From positions 62,001-126,000 of the forward strand of contig NZ_BBLU01000002.1 of NCBI RefSeq assembly GCF_000759715.1: a DNA stretch of 64,000 bases. Direction: 5' to 3'. Below the pieces are notes generated by a model, which had not been told where the DNA came from, ran no database searches, and was given only the letters and a program-made list of their open reading frames with translations. This document shows positions 51,086 through 60,060 of this stretch, in pieces (position 1 is the stretch's first letter; each line of letters starts with the position of its first letter). This stretch comes from Demequina mangrovi. Lineage in GTDB: Bacteria > Actinomycetota > Actinomycetes > Actinomycetales > Demequinaceae. The position numbers were made by a program, and so were the translations under genes.

Positions 51086-51925
51086 CTAGTCCTCCGGCTC
51101 GGTGCGGCGCCCGGCGTCGCTCGGGGGCTTGGGCGTGAGGTGCGGCAGGCCCGACGCGCCAGGACCGGCGCGACCGGCCATACGGTCGATCTTGGTCTCG
51201 AGCTCGTCGATGCGCGCGAGCAGCTGCGTGCGGGTGACCTCCTCGCGCTCCTCCTCGCGCGCATCGTCCTGACCCTGGGTGAGGCTCACGAACCAGGCCG
51301 CGACCGACGCCGTCACCACACCGATGAGGGCGACGCCGATGAGCATGATGACGGTCGCGACCACACGCCCCTCGACGGTGACGGGCGCGAAGTCGCCGTA
51401 CCCGACCGTCGTCATCGTCACGAGCGCCCACCACAGGGCGTCCCCGAAGTTGACGATCTGAGCGCCGTCGTGGCCGCGCTCGGCGTCGAGGATCGCGACG
51501 GCGCCGATCCAGATGAGCAGCAGCACCGCGATGACGACCGCCTGCGTCGACTTCACCACGCCCTTGCGGCTCGCGAGCATCGTGCCGGAGGTGAAGACGG
51601 ACAGCACCTTGAGCGGACGCGCCGCCGGGATGATCACGGCGATGACGTCGAGCGGATGCGAGATCAGCCAGCGGAACCGCTGCTTGTGCAGCGCGACGCG
51701 GATGATGAGATCGACCAGGAAGACGAGCCAGATCAGGCCCTGCACGGTGAGGAGCGTCGCGCGGACGCTTCCCGGGAGGTACTCGCGGAAGGCGATCCTC
51801 GCGGACCACACCACGAGGAACACGAAGGCGAGCACCGCCATCGTCCCGTCGGCGCGCTTGGCGAAGGCCTCGTACCGCGAGCCCTTGCGGAGCCCGCCCT
51901 CGCTCTCCTCGAGCTCGAACGCCAC
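51086..51925 (-). CDS. Voltage-gated-type potassium channel
   Basis: A 279-residue ion channel. The K+ selectivity filter TVGYGD is at residues 173-178, preceded by the pore helix and followed by the inner helix. Four hydrophobic segments precede it (about 30-110), giving the six-helix Kv-like plan; the S4-equivalent (about 100-122) has few Arg/Lys, so voltage sensing may be weak. The C-terminal 55 residues are a charged coiled coil (AREEEREEVTRTQLLARIDELE), likely tetramerising. Convergent with the preceding membrane gene. Confidence 0.92.
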   Translation of the reverse strand: MAFELEESEGGLRKGSRYEAFAKRADGTMAVLAFVFLVVWSARIAFREYLPGSVRATLLTVQGLIWLVFLVDLIIRVALHKQRFRWLISHPLDVIAVIIPAARPLKVLSVFTSGTMLASRKGVVKSTQAVVIAVLLLIWIGAVAILDAERGHDGAQIVNFGDALWWALVTMTTVGYGDFAPVTVEGRVVATVIMLIGVALIGVVTASVAAWFVSLTQGQDDAREEEREEVTRTQLLARIDELETKIDRMAGRAGPGASGLPHLTPKPPSDAGRRTEPED

Positions 51926-52050
51926 GATGTTCTCCCCTCGTCCGCCTGCCGGGTGCGGTTCCGAGGCTAGCGCGCCGCACCGGAGAACCTGGGCGGAGGC
52001 ACGTCGAGGGGCTAGTCTGCGAGGGACAACAGCGCATCTCCGGGGGGATC

Positions 52051-52779
52051 ATGAGCGTCGAGCCGCAGACAGTCGAGTCCACCGCCGGCGCACCAGCGCA
52101 CGGCCGCGCCGGGGTGCTCGTCACCGCGGGCCTCGCCGCCGCCGGGATCGCGGGCGTGGTGGTGATGATGGTCACGCAGCCGTCCGACGGCGCGGACGCG
52201 ACCATCACCGCGCTGTTCGATCCCGCCGGGGTCGACCGGCAGGGGACGCTGCTCGACAGCGTCGGATCGACGGTGGATCGCGTCAACGACGACGGCTGGA
52301 TCGTGACGCTCGACGAGGGCGACCTCGCCACGATCACCGCCGAGATGCTCGATCCCGCGGACTACACGAGCGTCGCCGAGGTGTGGGCCAGCGCGCTTGT
52401 CGCCGATGCGACCGATGCCTCGGCGGAGACGCGGGACGGGATGGGCCTGAGCGAGGACATGCCGGCCGTCGCCACCATCGAGTGCGTGGCCCCGGAGACC
52501 TCGCCGCTCGAGGCGGACGCGGAGGCGAGCGTGCTCGCCGCGGACTGCGCTCGCGTCGCGGTCGCGGCCTTCGAGCCGTACGCCGATCTCTACGGCCCGA
52601 CGCTTCCCGTGAGCATCGACGCCTGGACCACCCTGCGCACGGACTCCAGCCAGGCGCTCGACTTCGAGCTGGGCGTGCCGACCGTCGATCGCGACGCGGC
52701 GCCTCTCCGAGTCATCGACCCGGTCCGGACCAGCGACCTGTACCTCTACGCGGACCTCGCGGACCTCGCCGCGCGGTAG
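52051..52779 (+). CDS. Uncharacterised membrane-anchored protein
   Basis: A 242-residue protein with a single hydrophobic segment at about residues 24-42 and an acidic extracytoplasmic domain with two Cys (about 150 and 170) that could form a disulphide. No domain recognised. ATG at 52051 after a GGGGGGA ribosome site. It ends next to tRNA-Val. Probably an anchored surface or secreted-side protein; role unknown. Confidence 0.75.
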   Translation: MSVEPQTVESTAGAPAHGRAGVLVTAGLAAAGIAGVVVMMVTQPSDGADATITALFDPAGVDRQGTLLDSVGSTVDRVNDDGWIVTLDEGDLATITAEMLDPADYTSVAEVWASALVADATDASAETRDGMGLSEDMPAVATIECVAPETSPLEADAEASVLAADCARVAVAAFEPYADLYGPTLPVSIDAWTTLRTDSSQALDFELGVPTVDRDAAPLRVIDPVRTSDLYLYADLADLAAR

Positions 52780-52853
52780 TGGGCCCTGCCGGACTCGAAC
52801 CGACGACACCTGCGGTGTAAACGCAGTGCTCTAACCAGCTGAGCTAAGGGCCC
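52780..52853 (-). tRNA. tRNA-Val (UAC)
   Basis: A 74-nt cloverleaf on the minus strand: acceptor GGGCCCT pairing with AGGGCCC plus discriminator A, D-arm GCTCAGCTGGTTAGAGC, anticodon stem CTGCG/CGCAG with loop TTTACAC (anticodon TAC), and T-arm with GGTTCGAGTCC. CCA is not encoded. It reads GTA valine codons, rare in this genome. Confidence 0.95.
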
Positions 52854-52895
52854 GCCGGACCATTGTGGCAGGTGCGACGCGCCCGCTCGGACGCA

Positions 52896-53549
52896 TCAGG
52901 GCCGCAGCACAGCGATCATCAGCGCGGCGGCACCGGCGAGCGCCCAGCTCACGAGAGACCCGACCAGGAACTCCTCCGCGGTGGAGCCCCTGCCCCGGTC
53001 GCCCGAGATCTCCGGGAAGCGGCCGATGCCCTTCGCCGCCATGAGGCCGACGATCACGCCCTCCGCACCCACGAGCGCGAGTCCGACGATGAGCCAGCGT
53101 TCGAGCGGCCCGATGATGCGTCCGCCGCGCAGATGCGAGCCGGCAGGCTCGGGCATGGGCTCGTCGTCCTCAGGCAGGGCCTTGGCGCGCTCGAGCACGT
53201 CGCGCACCACCTCGTTCGCGGTGCGCGACAGCAGCACCGCGGCGCCGAGGCCCGCGATCACGGCCGCCGCGCCGTCGGGGCCGCCGTCGGCGAGGAGCAG
53301 CAGCCCGGCCGCGATGACGAGCGCGCCCATCGCGACGCCGGCGTCGGTGCGCCACCTCAGCACCAGCCAGCCCGCGGAGCCGACGCCGAGCGCGACCGCG
53401 CCCCACGCCCCCACGGCATCCGAGACGCCCGCGGCCACGAGCACGATGACGAGCCACGTCGCCGTCGCGACGAGCCGGGTCCTGGCGTACGACCACCAGC
53501 CGAGCACCTCGACGCCCGCGACCATCGCCACCAGGATCGCCGCGGTCAT
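52896..53549 (-). CDS. Membrane protein paired with the SatD-like gene
   Basis: A 217-residue protein with about six hydrophobic segments, separated after residue 120 by an acidic loop (LPEDDEPMPEPAGS). The C-terminal half RIIGPLERWLIVGLALVG resembles the small DUF3307-like membrane partner often linked to SatD proteins. Its ATG overlaps the SatD stop (ATGA), so the two are co-translated. Role unknown. Confidence 0.8.
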   Translation of the reverse strand: MTAAILVAMVAGVEVLGWWSYARTRLVATATWLVIVLVAAGVSDAVGAWGAVALGVGSAGWLVLRWRTDAGVAMGALVIAAGLLLLADGGPDGAAAVIAGLGAAVLLSRTANEVVRDVLERAKALPEDDEPMPEPAGSHLRGGRIIGPLERWLIVGLALVGAEGVIVGLMAAKGIGRFPEISGDRGRGSTAEEFLVGSLVSWALAGAAALMIAVLRP

Positions 53550-54166
53550 CGTGCGCCCTCGGGCAGCGCCTCGAGCGCCTCACGCAGCGCGACCGCACCG
53601 GACCGGTGCGCGGCCTGCGACACCGCCGCCTGGCTGATCGACTCGCGCGCGGCGATGTCGGACTGCCGCTCACCCTCGAGGAGGCTCGCGGCGATGCGCC
53701 TCTCGCGCGCCTTCATGCGGCTGAGGACGTGATCGCGGAGCAGGAGCACGGAAGCGGCCATGCCCGCATCGTCCCCCGGACCACCGACACACCAGGCGCG
53801 AACCGCCGACTCCCCCGCATCCTCGCGGCGATGCGCCTCGTCGATCGCGTCGCGCGCGCGCCACCAGGCGCTGCCGTCGGAGATGTCGCCCTCGACCTCG
53901 ACCACCTCGCCGAGGCCGATACCGGCCCGCACCTCGACCTCCTCGGGCAGGGTGAGGGCGGCGAGCGTGGTGACGCGGATGGCGTCGGCGAGGCTCGCGT
54001 AGACGCCCTGGAACTCGTCGCCGACGGTCGCGCGGAGCGATCCGATCACCCCGGCGCCCTGCTCGGCGCGCGCGAAGCAGTCGACCACCGCTGACTGCGC
54101 CGCCGCGCGGTCGGCGAGCGCGCGTGAGCGCACGATGTCCACGATCACGGCGGCAACATGATCCAT
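53546..54166 (-). CDS. SatD-family protein with C-terminal HTH
   Basis: A 206-residue SatD-like protein. The N terminus MDHVAAVIVDIVRSRAL and the segment TVGDEFQGVYASLADAI recall nucleotide-cyclase-fold sequences of the family. Residues about 155-200 form a helix-turn-helix, GERQSDIAARESISQAAVSQAAHRSG. I start at the ATG at 54166: TAGCGT lies seven bases upstream, consistent with a leaderless message. A palindrome CTTATA-N9-TATAAG lies just beyond, so autoregulation is plausible. Confidence 0.82.
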   Translation of the reverse strand: MDHVAAVIVDIVRSRALADRAAAQSAVVDCFARAEQGAGVIGSLRATVGDEFQGVYASLADAIRVTTLAALTLPEEVEVRAGIGLGEVVEVEGDISDGSAWWRARDAIDEAHRREDAGESAVRAWCVGGPGDDAGMAASVLLLRDHVLSRMKARERRIAASLLEGERQSDIAARESISQAAVSQAAHRSGAVALREALEALPEGAR

Positions 54167-54182
54167 GCGTTCCACGCTATCA

Positions 54183-54203
54183 CTTATATCGATCACGTAT
54201 AAG
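54183..54203. promoter_or_regulatory. AT-rich dyad upstream of satD
   Basis: CTTATA at 54183-54188 and TATAAG at 54198-54203 with a 9-bp centre, unusually AT-rich here. It spans the -35 and spacer of the putative leaderless satD promoter (-10 TAGCGT, minus strand, 54174-54179). Confidence 0.6.
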
Positions 54204-54417
54204 GTTTTTCGCGGCGCTGCCGCCGCATTCCGGGGGCGCATGCCCGCGGGTACGCCTATGCGAACGAGATATGAGCCGAATCGCGCCTTCGCCGCTGTCG
54301 CTGCCGCTGCCACTGCCTGCGCAGCGTCTACTGGGCGTACCCACAGAGGAGAACACCCCGATCGCGCTGCTCAACCGCCCAGTTGAGGTAGCGAGGCGAG
54401 CGCGACTGCGACGCGGG
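54204..54417. other. Intergenic region with a repeated 19-mer
   Basis: No gene supported. It contains ACTGGGCG at 54330-54337 and the inverse CGCCCAGT at 54376-54383, plus a small hairpin CTCAAC-N6-GTTGAG at 54370-54387. CTGCTCAACCGCCCAGTTG here resembles the arm of the inverted repeat near 30240. Confidence 0.5.
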
Positions 54418-54882
54418 TCAGTCCAGCAGGTCCGCGACCGCGCCGCGGTACTCGGCGACGTCGCGCGCCTCCCCCTCGGGGTTGACGATGGCCCAGCGGA
54501 CCGCTCCCGAGGCGTCCACGAGGAACGAGCCGCGGCCGGCCAGCCCCTTGTGCGGGTTGAAGACGCCGTACTGACGCGACACCTCGCCGTGGGGCCAGAA
54601 GTCGGACAGCAGGTCCGCCTTGTACGAGTGCGTGTCGGCCCAGGCCTTGAGCGTGTAGACCGAGTCGCAGCTGACGACGATGACGCGCAGGCCGTCGCGC
54701 GTGAGCAGGTCCTCGGCCGCACGCAGCTCGATGAGCTCGTTGGTGCAGGTGTCGGAGAACGCGAACGGCACGAAGACGAGCAGGTATGCCGAGCCGAGGA
54801 GATCCTCGGAGGTGACGGCGCGACCGTGCGTATCGGTCATGCGGAACGCCGGGGCCTGATGGCCGACCAGCGGGTGGGTCAC
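54418..54882 (-). CDS. Peroxiredoxin (AhpE-like)
   Basis: A 154-residue AhpC/TSA-family peroxidase. The peroxidatic Cys46 lies in PFAFSDTC, with the conserved catalytic Pro and Ser; a second Cys72 in VVSCDS could act as resolving Cys. Later come WPHGEVSRQYGVFN and RGSFLVDASG. This matches the actinobacterial AhpE group that reduces peroxides with mycoredoxin or thiol partners. The GTG at 54882 overlaps the stop of the DUF3052 gene (GTGA). Confidence 0.92.
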   Translation of the reverse strand: MTHPLVGHQAPAFRMTDTHGRAVTSEDLLGSAYLLVFVPFAFSDTCTNELIELRAAEDLLTRDGLRVIVVSCDSVYTLKAWADTHSYKADLLSDFWPHGEVSRQYGVFNPHKGLAGRGSFLVDASGAVRWAIVNPEGEARDVAEYRGAVADLLD

Positions 54883-55304
54883 TTGGAGCGCCCCTTCTCG
54901 ACGAGGTAGGTCGCCGTCCAACGGGTGCCGATGACGAAGGTGGACGTCGCGTGCAGGCCCGCGACCGAGGCCGCCTCCTGCACCTCGCGCGGCTGCACGT
55001 GACCGGACTGGCCCGCCTTCGGGGTGCACAGGCACACCGCGCAGCCGTCGTCGAGCAGGGTCTGCGCGTCCATGAGGAGATCCGCGAGGTCGTCCTCGCC
55101 CTCACGGAACCAGACGACCACGCCGTCGGTGACGTCGCCGTAGTCCTCGTCGACGAGGTCCTCTCCTGTCGCCGCCTCGACCGCGGTGCGGAACTCCGCG
55201 TCCGTGTCGGAGTCGTAGCCGTATTCCTGGATGATCTGGCCGGGCTTGAGCCCGAGCCGCGCGACAACGGCGTCGACCGCCCTCGCGTCCTCCTGAGTCG
55301 CCAC
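54879..55304 (-). CDS. DUF3052 family protein
   Basis: A 141-residue actinobacterial protein of the DUF3052 family: LGLKPGQIIQEYGYDSDTD, VDEDYGDVTDGVVVWFREGEDDLADLL and a C-x-x-C-like CAVCLCTPK. The family is typical of Actinomycetota and often lies beside a peroxiredoxin and aceE, as here. Function is unknown; the Cys residues and partner suggest redox involvement, which is inference. GTG start at 55304 with a weak G-rich ribosome site. Confidence 0.9.
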   Translation of the reverse strand: MATQEDARAVDAVVARLGLKPGQIIQEYGYDSDTDAEFRTAVEAATGEDLVDEDYGDVTDGVVVWFREGEDDLADLLMDAQTLLDDGCAVCLCTPKAGQSGHVQPREVQEAASVAGLHATSTFVIGTRWTATYLVEKGRSK

Positions 55305-55437
55305 GGTGGCGGGACCCCCTTCGTCGGTCTCACGTGCGCCGGATGGCACGCCTGGCGTCCACAGTAGAGGCACCGCGCGTCGGGGTGCAATCGTCCGCGC
55401 CGAGGGTGGTGCAGGGGCCGTGCGCACCACTGTGCGG

Positions 55438-55466
55438 GTGACAGTAACCTGGTGGGTGGTAACAAT
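55438..55466 (+). promoter_or_regulatory. Candidate aceE promoter
   Basis: GTGACA at 55438-55443 and TAACAA at 55460-55465 with a 16-bp spacer, in the 242-bp gap between the DUF3052 gene and aceE. Moderate match only; about 80 nt before the GTG start. Confidence 0.5.
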
Positions 55467-55546
55467 GTGGAGCGCGCCGGCGTACACGCCTGTCGCGAGC
55501 TCCATTCATCCGGCGCGCCACCGCGCGCCTGACAGGAAGGTCACCT

Positions 55547-58261
55547 GTGGCACATCACGGCGAGGTTGACAAGGACCCGGGCGAGACCCAGGAGTGGCTC
55601 GAGTCCCTGGACGGCCTGATCGAGGACGGCGGCGAGAGCCGCGCCGAGTACATCGTGGACCAGCTGGTCGAGCACGCGGCCAAGAAGCAGCTGAGCGTCC
55701 CGCTGAGCCTCAACACGCCCTACGTCAACACGATCCACGCGGACGACGAGCCGGAGTTCCCCGGCGACGAGGAGCTCGAGCGCCGCTACCGCGGCTGGAT
55801 CCGCTGGAACGCCGCGGTCATGGTGACGCGCGCGCAGGCCGGCGGCAAGGGCATCGGCGGCCACATCTCCTCGTACGCGTCGGTCGCGACCCTGTACGAG
55901 GTGGGCCTCAACCACTTCTTCAAGGGCAAGGACCACCCCAGCGGCGGCGACCAGGTGTACTACCAGGGCCACGCGGCCCCCGGCGTGTACGCCCGCGGCT
56001 TCGTCGAGGGGCGCTTCGGCGAGGAGGACCTCGACTCGTTCCGCCAGGAGAAGTCCGGCGAGGGCCGCGGCCTGTCGTCGTACCCGCACCCGCGCCTCAT
56101 GGAGGACGTGTGGGAGTTCCCCACCGTCTCGATGGGCCTGGGCCCGGCCTCCGCGATCTACCAGGCGTGGACCAACCGCTACCTGCACCTGCGCGGCATG
56201 AAGGACACGTCCGAGCAGCACGTGTGGGCGTTCCTCGGCGACGGCGAGATGGACGAGCCGGAGAGCCGCGGCATGCTGCAGCTCGCGGCGAACCAGAAGC
56301 TCGACAACCTCACCTTCGTGGTCAACTGCAACCTGCAGCGCCTCGACGGCCCGGTGCGAGGCAACGGCAAGATCATCCAGGAGCTCGAGGCCTTCTTCCG
56401 CGGCGCGGGCTGGAACGTCATCAAGGTCGTCTGGGGCCGCGGGTGGGACCCGCTGCTCCAGCGCGACGACGACGGCGCCCTCGTCAACCTCATGAACACC
56501 GTCCCCGACGGCGACTTCCAGACCTTCCGTGCCGAGTCCGGCGCGTTCATCCGCGACCAGTTCTTCGGCGGCGACCCGCGCGCCAAGGAGCTCGTCAAGG
56601 ACATGACCGACGACGAGATCTGGGCTCTCAAGCGCGGTGGCCACGACTACCGCAAGCTCTACGCGGCGTACGCGAAGGCGACCACCGAGAAGAACGGCAA
56701 GCCCACGGTCATCCTCGCGAAGACCGTCAAGGGCTACGGCCTCGGCTCGAACTTCGCGGCGCGCAACTCGACGCACCAGATGAAGAAGCTCGCTGCCGCG
56801 GACCTCAAGGTCCTGCGCGACACCTTCGACATCCCGTTCACGGACGAGCAGCTCGAGGCGGACCCGTACCACCCGCCGTACTACCACCCCGGCTTCGACG
56901 ACCCGGCGATCCAGTACATGCTCGACCGTCGCAAGCAGCTCGGCGGCTTCGTGCCCGAGCGTCGCGGCGACCGCAAGGAGATCGCGCTGCCCGACCCCGA
57001 GGCGTACGACCTTCTCGCCAAGGGCTCCGGCAAGCAGGAGGTCGCGACGACCATGGCGCTCGTGCGCCTGTTCAAGGACCTCGTCCGTGACAAGGAGTTC
57101 GGTCACCGCCTGGTGCCGATCATCCCCGACGAGGCGCGCACGTTCGGCCTCGACTCGATCTTCCCCAGCGCGAAGATCTTCAACACGGGCGGCCAGAACT
57201 ACCTGCCGGTGGACCGCGAGCTCATGCTCTCCTACAAGGAGTCCGAGTCCGGCCAGATCATGCACACGGGCATCAACGAGGCCGGCTCCGCCGCCGCGTT
57301 CCAGGCCGTGGGCACGTCCTACGCCACGCACGGCGAGCCGCTGATCCCGTTCTACATCTTCTACTCGATGTTCGGATTCCAGCGCACGGGCGACCAGTTC
57401 TGGGCGGCGGGCGACCAGCTCACGCGCGGCTTCATCGTCGGCGCCACGGCCGGCCGCACCACGCTCGCGGGCGAGGGCCTGCAGCACGGCGACGGCCACT
57501 CCCCGATCCTCGCCGGCACCAACACGGCGATCGTCCAGTACGACGCGGCGTACGGCTACGAGCTGCGCCACATCGTCAAGGACGCCATCGACCGCTGGTA
57601 CGGCCCCGACACGGGTCGCGACCGCGACGTCATGTACTACCTCACCGTGTACAACGAGCCGTACGTGCAGCCGGCCGAGCCGGAGGGCGTCGACGTCGAG
57701 GGCATCCTCAAGGGCATCCACCGCGTGTCGACCGCACCCGAGGGCCCCGGCCCCGAGGCGCAGATCCTCGCGTCGGGCGTCGCGGTGCCGTGGGCGTACG
57801 AGGCGCAGCAGCTGCTGCTCCAGGACTACGGCGTGCGCGCGGCCATCTGGTCGGTGACCTCGTGGAACGAGCTGCGTCGCGACGCGCTCGACGCGGAGCG
57901 CCAGGCCTTCCTGTTCCCCGAGCAGGGCATCCGCACCCCGTACCTCACGCAGAAGCTCCAGGGCGCGGCGGGTCCGTTCGTCGCGACCTCGGACTACGAC
58001 CACCTGGTCCCCGACCAGGTCCGCGCGTGGGTCCCGGGCGAGTTCGCGACCCTCGGTGCGGACGGCTTCGGCTTCTCCGACACCCGTGCGGCCGCGCGTC
58101 GCTTCTTCAACATCGACGGCGCGTCCACCGCGGTGCGCGTGCTCCAGATGCTCGAGCGTCGTGGCGAGGTGCCCGCGGGCACCTACGCGGCGGCGATCCA
58201 GCGCTACGAGCTGCACGACCCCCGCAAGGGCACCACGGGCGGTGGCGGCGGCGACGCCTAA
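55547..58261 (+). CDS. aceE: Pyruvate dehydrogenase E1 component, homodimeric
   Basis: A 904-residue thiamine-diphosphate enzyme, full length for the homodimeric E1. The ThDP/Mg motif [12 protein letters not shown], with downstream [12 protein letters not shown], is at about residues 230-275. [15 protein letters not shown] near 105 contributes active-site His residues, and QYDAAYGYE and the C-terminal transketolase-like domain follow. It decarboxylates pyruvate and acetylates the E2 lipoyl domain; E2 and E3 are encoded elsewhere. GTG at 55547 with AGGAAGG upstream. Its stop overlaps the stop of the convergent gene by 4 bp. Confidence 0.97.
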   Translation: MAHHGEVDKDPGETQEWLESLDGLIEDGGESRAEYIVDQLVEHAAKKQLSVPLSLNTPYVNTIHADDEPEFPGDEELERRYRGWIRWNAAVMVTRAQAGGKGIGGHISSYASVATLYEVGLNHFFKGKDHPSGGDQVYYQGHAAPGVYARGFVEGRFGEEDLDSFRQEKSGEGRGLSSYPHPRLMEDVWEFPTVSMGLGPASAIYQAWTNRYLHLRGMKDTSEQHVWAFLGDGEMDEPESRGMLQLAANQKLDNLTFVVNCNLQRLDGPVRGNGKIIQELEAFFRGAGWNVIKVVWGRGWDPLLQRDDDGALVNLMNTVPDGDFQTFRAESGAFIRDQFFGGDPRAKELVKDMTDDEIWALKRGGHDYRKLYAAYAKATTEKNGKPTVILAKTVKGYGLGSNFAARNSTHQMKKLAAADLKVLRDTFDIPFTDEQLEADPYHPPYYHPGFDDPAIQYMLDRRKQLGGFVPERRGDRKEIALPDPEAYDLLAKGSGKQEVATTMALVRLFKDLVRDKEFGHRLVPIIPDEARTFGLDSIFPSAKIFNTGGQNYLPVDRELMLSYKESESGQIMHTGINEAGSAAAFQAVGTSYATHGEPLIPFYIFYSMFGFQRTGDQFWAAGDQLTRGFIVGATAGRTTLAGEGLQHGDGHSPILAGTNTAIVQYDAAYGYELRHIVKDAIDRWYGPDTGRDRDVMYYLTVYNEPYVQPAEPEGVDVEGILKGIHRVSTAPEGPGPEAQILASGVAVPWAYEAQQLLLQDYGVRAAIWSVTSWNELRRDALDAERQAFLFPEQGIRTPYLTQKLQGAAGPFVATSDYDHLVPDQVRAWVPGEFATLGADGFGFSDTRAAARRFFNIDGASTAVRVLQMLERRGEVPAGTYAAAIQRYELHDPRKGTTGGGGGDA

Positions 58262-59808
58262 ACGGAGCTGACCGGCTTGGGGCCGGAGCCCTCGTCCTCG
58301 GACGCGGGCTCCGGCCCTTCGTCGTCTGCGGGCGCGTCCCCGGACTCGTCGGCGGCGGCGTCCGGCTCATCCTCGGCGGCCGGCTCCGCCTCGGCGTCCT
58401 CGGGGACGATGCGCTCCTCGTCCTCGGCGGCGGGCTCGCCCTCCGCATCGGTGAGATCGGCATCGGGCTGCTCCTCGGCCGCCGCCTCCCCCGTCTCGTC
58501 CTCGGGCTCCTCGTCGAGCGCGGCCTCGTCCTCACCGAGCGCCGCCTCCTCGTCGCCCGGCATCTCGTCCTCGCCGGGCTGCTCCTCGTCGGCAGGCGGC
58601 TCCTCGTCGTTCGCGAGCTCGTCCTCAGACGGCGGCTCCTCGTCGCTCGCGAGATCCTCCTCGGGCACAGGCTCCGGCGCGGACTCGGGCACCTGCTCAG
58701 CGTCGCCCGGCGCGTCGAGCACCATCGTCTCCGCGGCCGCATCGTCGGAGGCGGTGCTCATGGCGGCGGGCGCGGCAGCGGCTGCTCCCCCGCCGCGCGA
58801 ACCGCGGGCCGTGTCGTCGCCAGCGGTCTCCGCAACATCGTCCACGGGGATCTCCCGCGTGGGCGGGGTGGTCGTGGGCGGCGCGCTGATCTCCTCGGCG
58901 GCGACAACGGGCTGACCGCTGCCGGGCGTCCACGCGGGCGCCGGCGCCACGTGCTCGACCGGGGCGCCCTCGGGCTCGTCGAGCGCGGCGAGCTCGGCCG
59001 CGGTGAGCGGTACGGCGCCCGCCTCGCTCCCGTCGGTCGCAGGCGCGTTCCGAGCGCGCCTGAACGACCGCCACACCGCGATGGCGCCCCAGCCGATGAG
59101 CACCGCGAGCAAGCCGAGCGCGGCCCACAGGATGACGAGCGTGTTGGTCGCGAAGGCGCCGGCGGGCGCGACCGCGACGTAGCCCTCGACCAGGCAGGTC
59201 ACCGAACCGCCGGACATGCGTCCGTACGCGTGATAGACGCCGGTGGGCTCGAGCCAGGTGCGGTCGGCGATCCAGTCGGCGCCCGCGGCGACGTCCACGT
59301 CACCGGAGATCGCGGTGCCCTCGGGTGCGCCCGGGCTCGACACCGTGCGGACGGGGATCGCGAAGCCGCCCACCATGACGCCGGCGACGCGCTCCGCCAC
59401 CGCGACGGGCGTCTCCGAGGTCGCGCTCCACGTCACGACCGCATCGGACGGCACGTCGAGCGGCGTGAGCGCCGCGGTGCTGCTCGGCGTGTACGTCGTC
59501 CCGTCGACCGTCGCCTCGAGCGTGCAGCCGTCCGAGATCGAGCCGTGCCGGACCAGCTCCGGGATCCCCGCGAGCGCGACGCCCCCCAGCAGGGCGGACA
59601 CCACGACCACCGCCGTGTAGCGGGCGCGGGCCGCCGCGGGCACCCGCGTGAGCAGGAGCGTCACGAGGTAGGTGGTGATGGCCAGCGTCCCGAAGAGCAC
59701 GGTGCGGCCGGGGTCGATCGCGGCGAGCTGCCACAGCAGCCCCACCACGACCAGCCCGAGCAGCAGCCCGAGCACCATCCCCAGCAACGGTCGCGGACGT
59801 GGCTTCAT
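58258..59808 (-). CDS. Membrane protein with long acidic C-terminal tail
   Basis: A 516-residue protein. Hydrophobic segments at about residues 8-30, 36-55, 65-85 and 228-250 flank an extracytoplasmic domain (about 86-227) that has two Cys. From about 260 to the end the chain is disordered and very rich in Glu, Asp, Pro and Ala, a cytoplasmic acidic tail of over 200 residues. ATG at 59808 with AGGAGGAG upstream. No enzyme motif. Position between aceE and the fas cluster is typical, but the role is unknown. Confidence 0.82.
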   Translation of the reverse strand: MKPRPRPLLGMVLGLLLGLVVVGLLWQLAAIDPGRTVLFGTLAITTYLVTLLLTRVPAAARARYTAVVVVSALLGGVALAGIPELVRHGSISDGCTLEATVDGTTYTPSSTAALTPLDVPSDAVVTWSATSETPVAVAERVAGVMVGGFAIPVRTVSSPGAPEGTAISGDVDVAAGADWIADRTWLEPTGVYHAYGRMSGGSVTCLVEGYVAVAPAGAFATNTLVILWAALGLLAVLIGWGAIAVWRSFRRARNAPATDGSEAGAVPLTAAELAALDEPEGAPVEHVAPAPAWTPGSGQPVVAAEEISAPPTTTPPTREIPVDDVAETAGDDTARGSRGGGAAAAAPAAMSTASDDAAAETMVLDAPGDAEQVPESAPEPVPEEDLASDEEPPSEDELANDEEPPADEEQPGEDEMPGDEEAALGEDEAALDEEPEDETGEAAAEEQPDADLTDAEGEPAAEDEERIVPEDAEAEPAAEDEPDAAADESGDAPADDEGPEPASEDEGSGPKPVSSV

Positions 59809-60000
59809 CTCTCCTCCTGACGGCTCGCCTGAGGCAGACGCTACCGGGCACATGTCGGACAAGCGCGACGACTCTCGGAAGCCTCCCATTTCCGACACTC
59901 CGAACGGAGCGGGTCCCGGTTCGTCGGCGTGCCGCGCCCAGCGCCGCGTCGCGCGCGGCGTGTCGCGGCGAACTCCGTTGGCAGTGTCGGAAGGGGGCGG

Positions 60001-60053
60001 TTGTGCGGGCCCCACAAGCGCATTGTGGGGTTCCCACAACGGCGCACTACGCT
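60001..60053 (+). promoter_or_regulatory. Tandem operators and leaderless promoter of fasR
   Basis: Two 17-bp palindromes, TTGTGCGGGCCCCACAA (60001-60017, one mismatch) and TTGTGGGGTTCCCACAA (60023-60039, perfect 7-bp arms), are centred 22 bp apart. TACGCT at 60048-60053 is a -10 box seven bases before the ATG. A related palindrome is at 61225-61241. Confidence 0.72.
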
Positions 60054-60060
60054 GGCCCCC

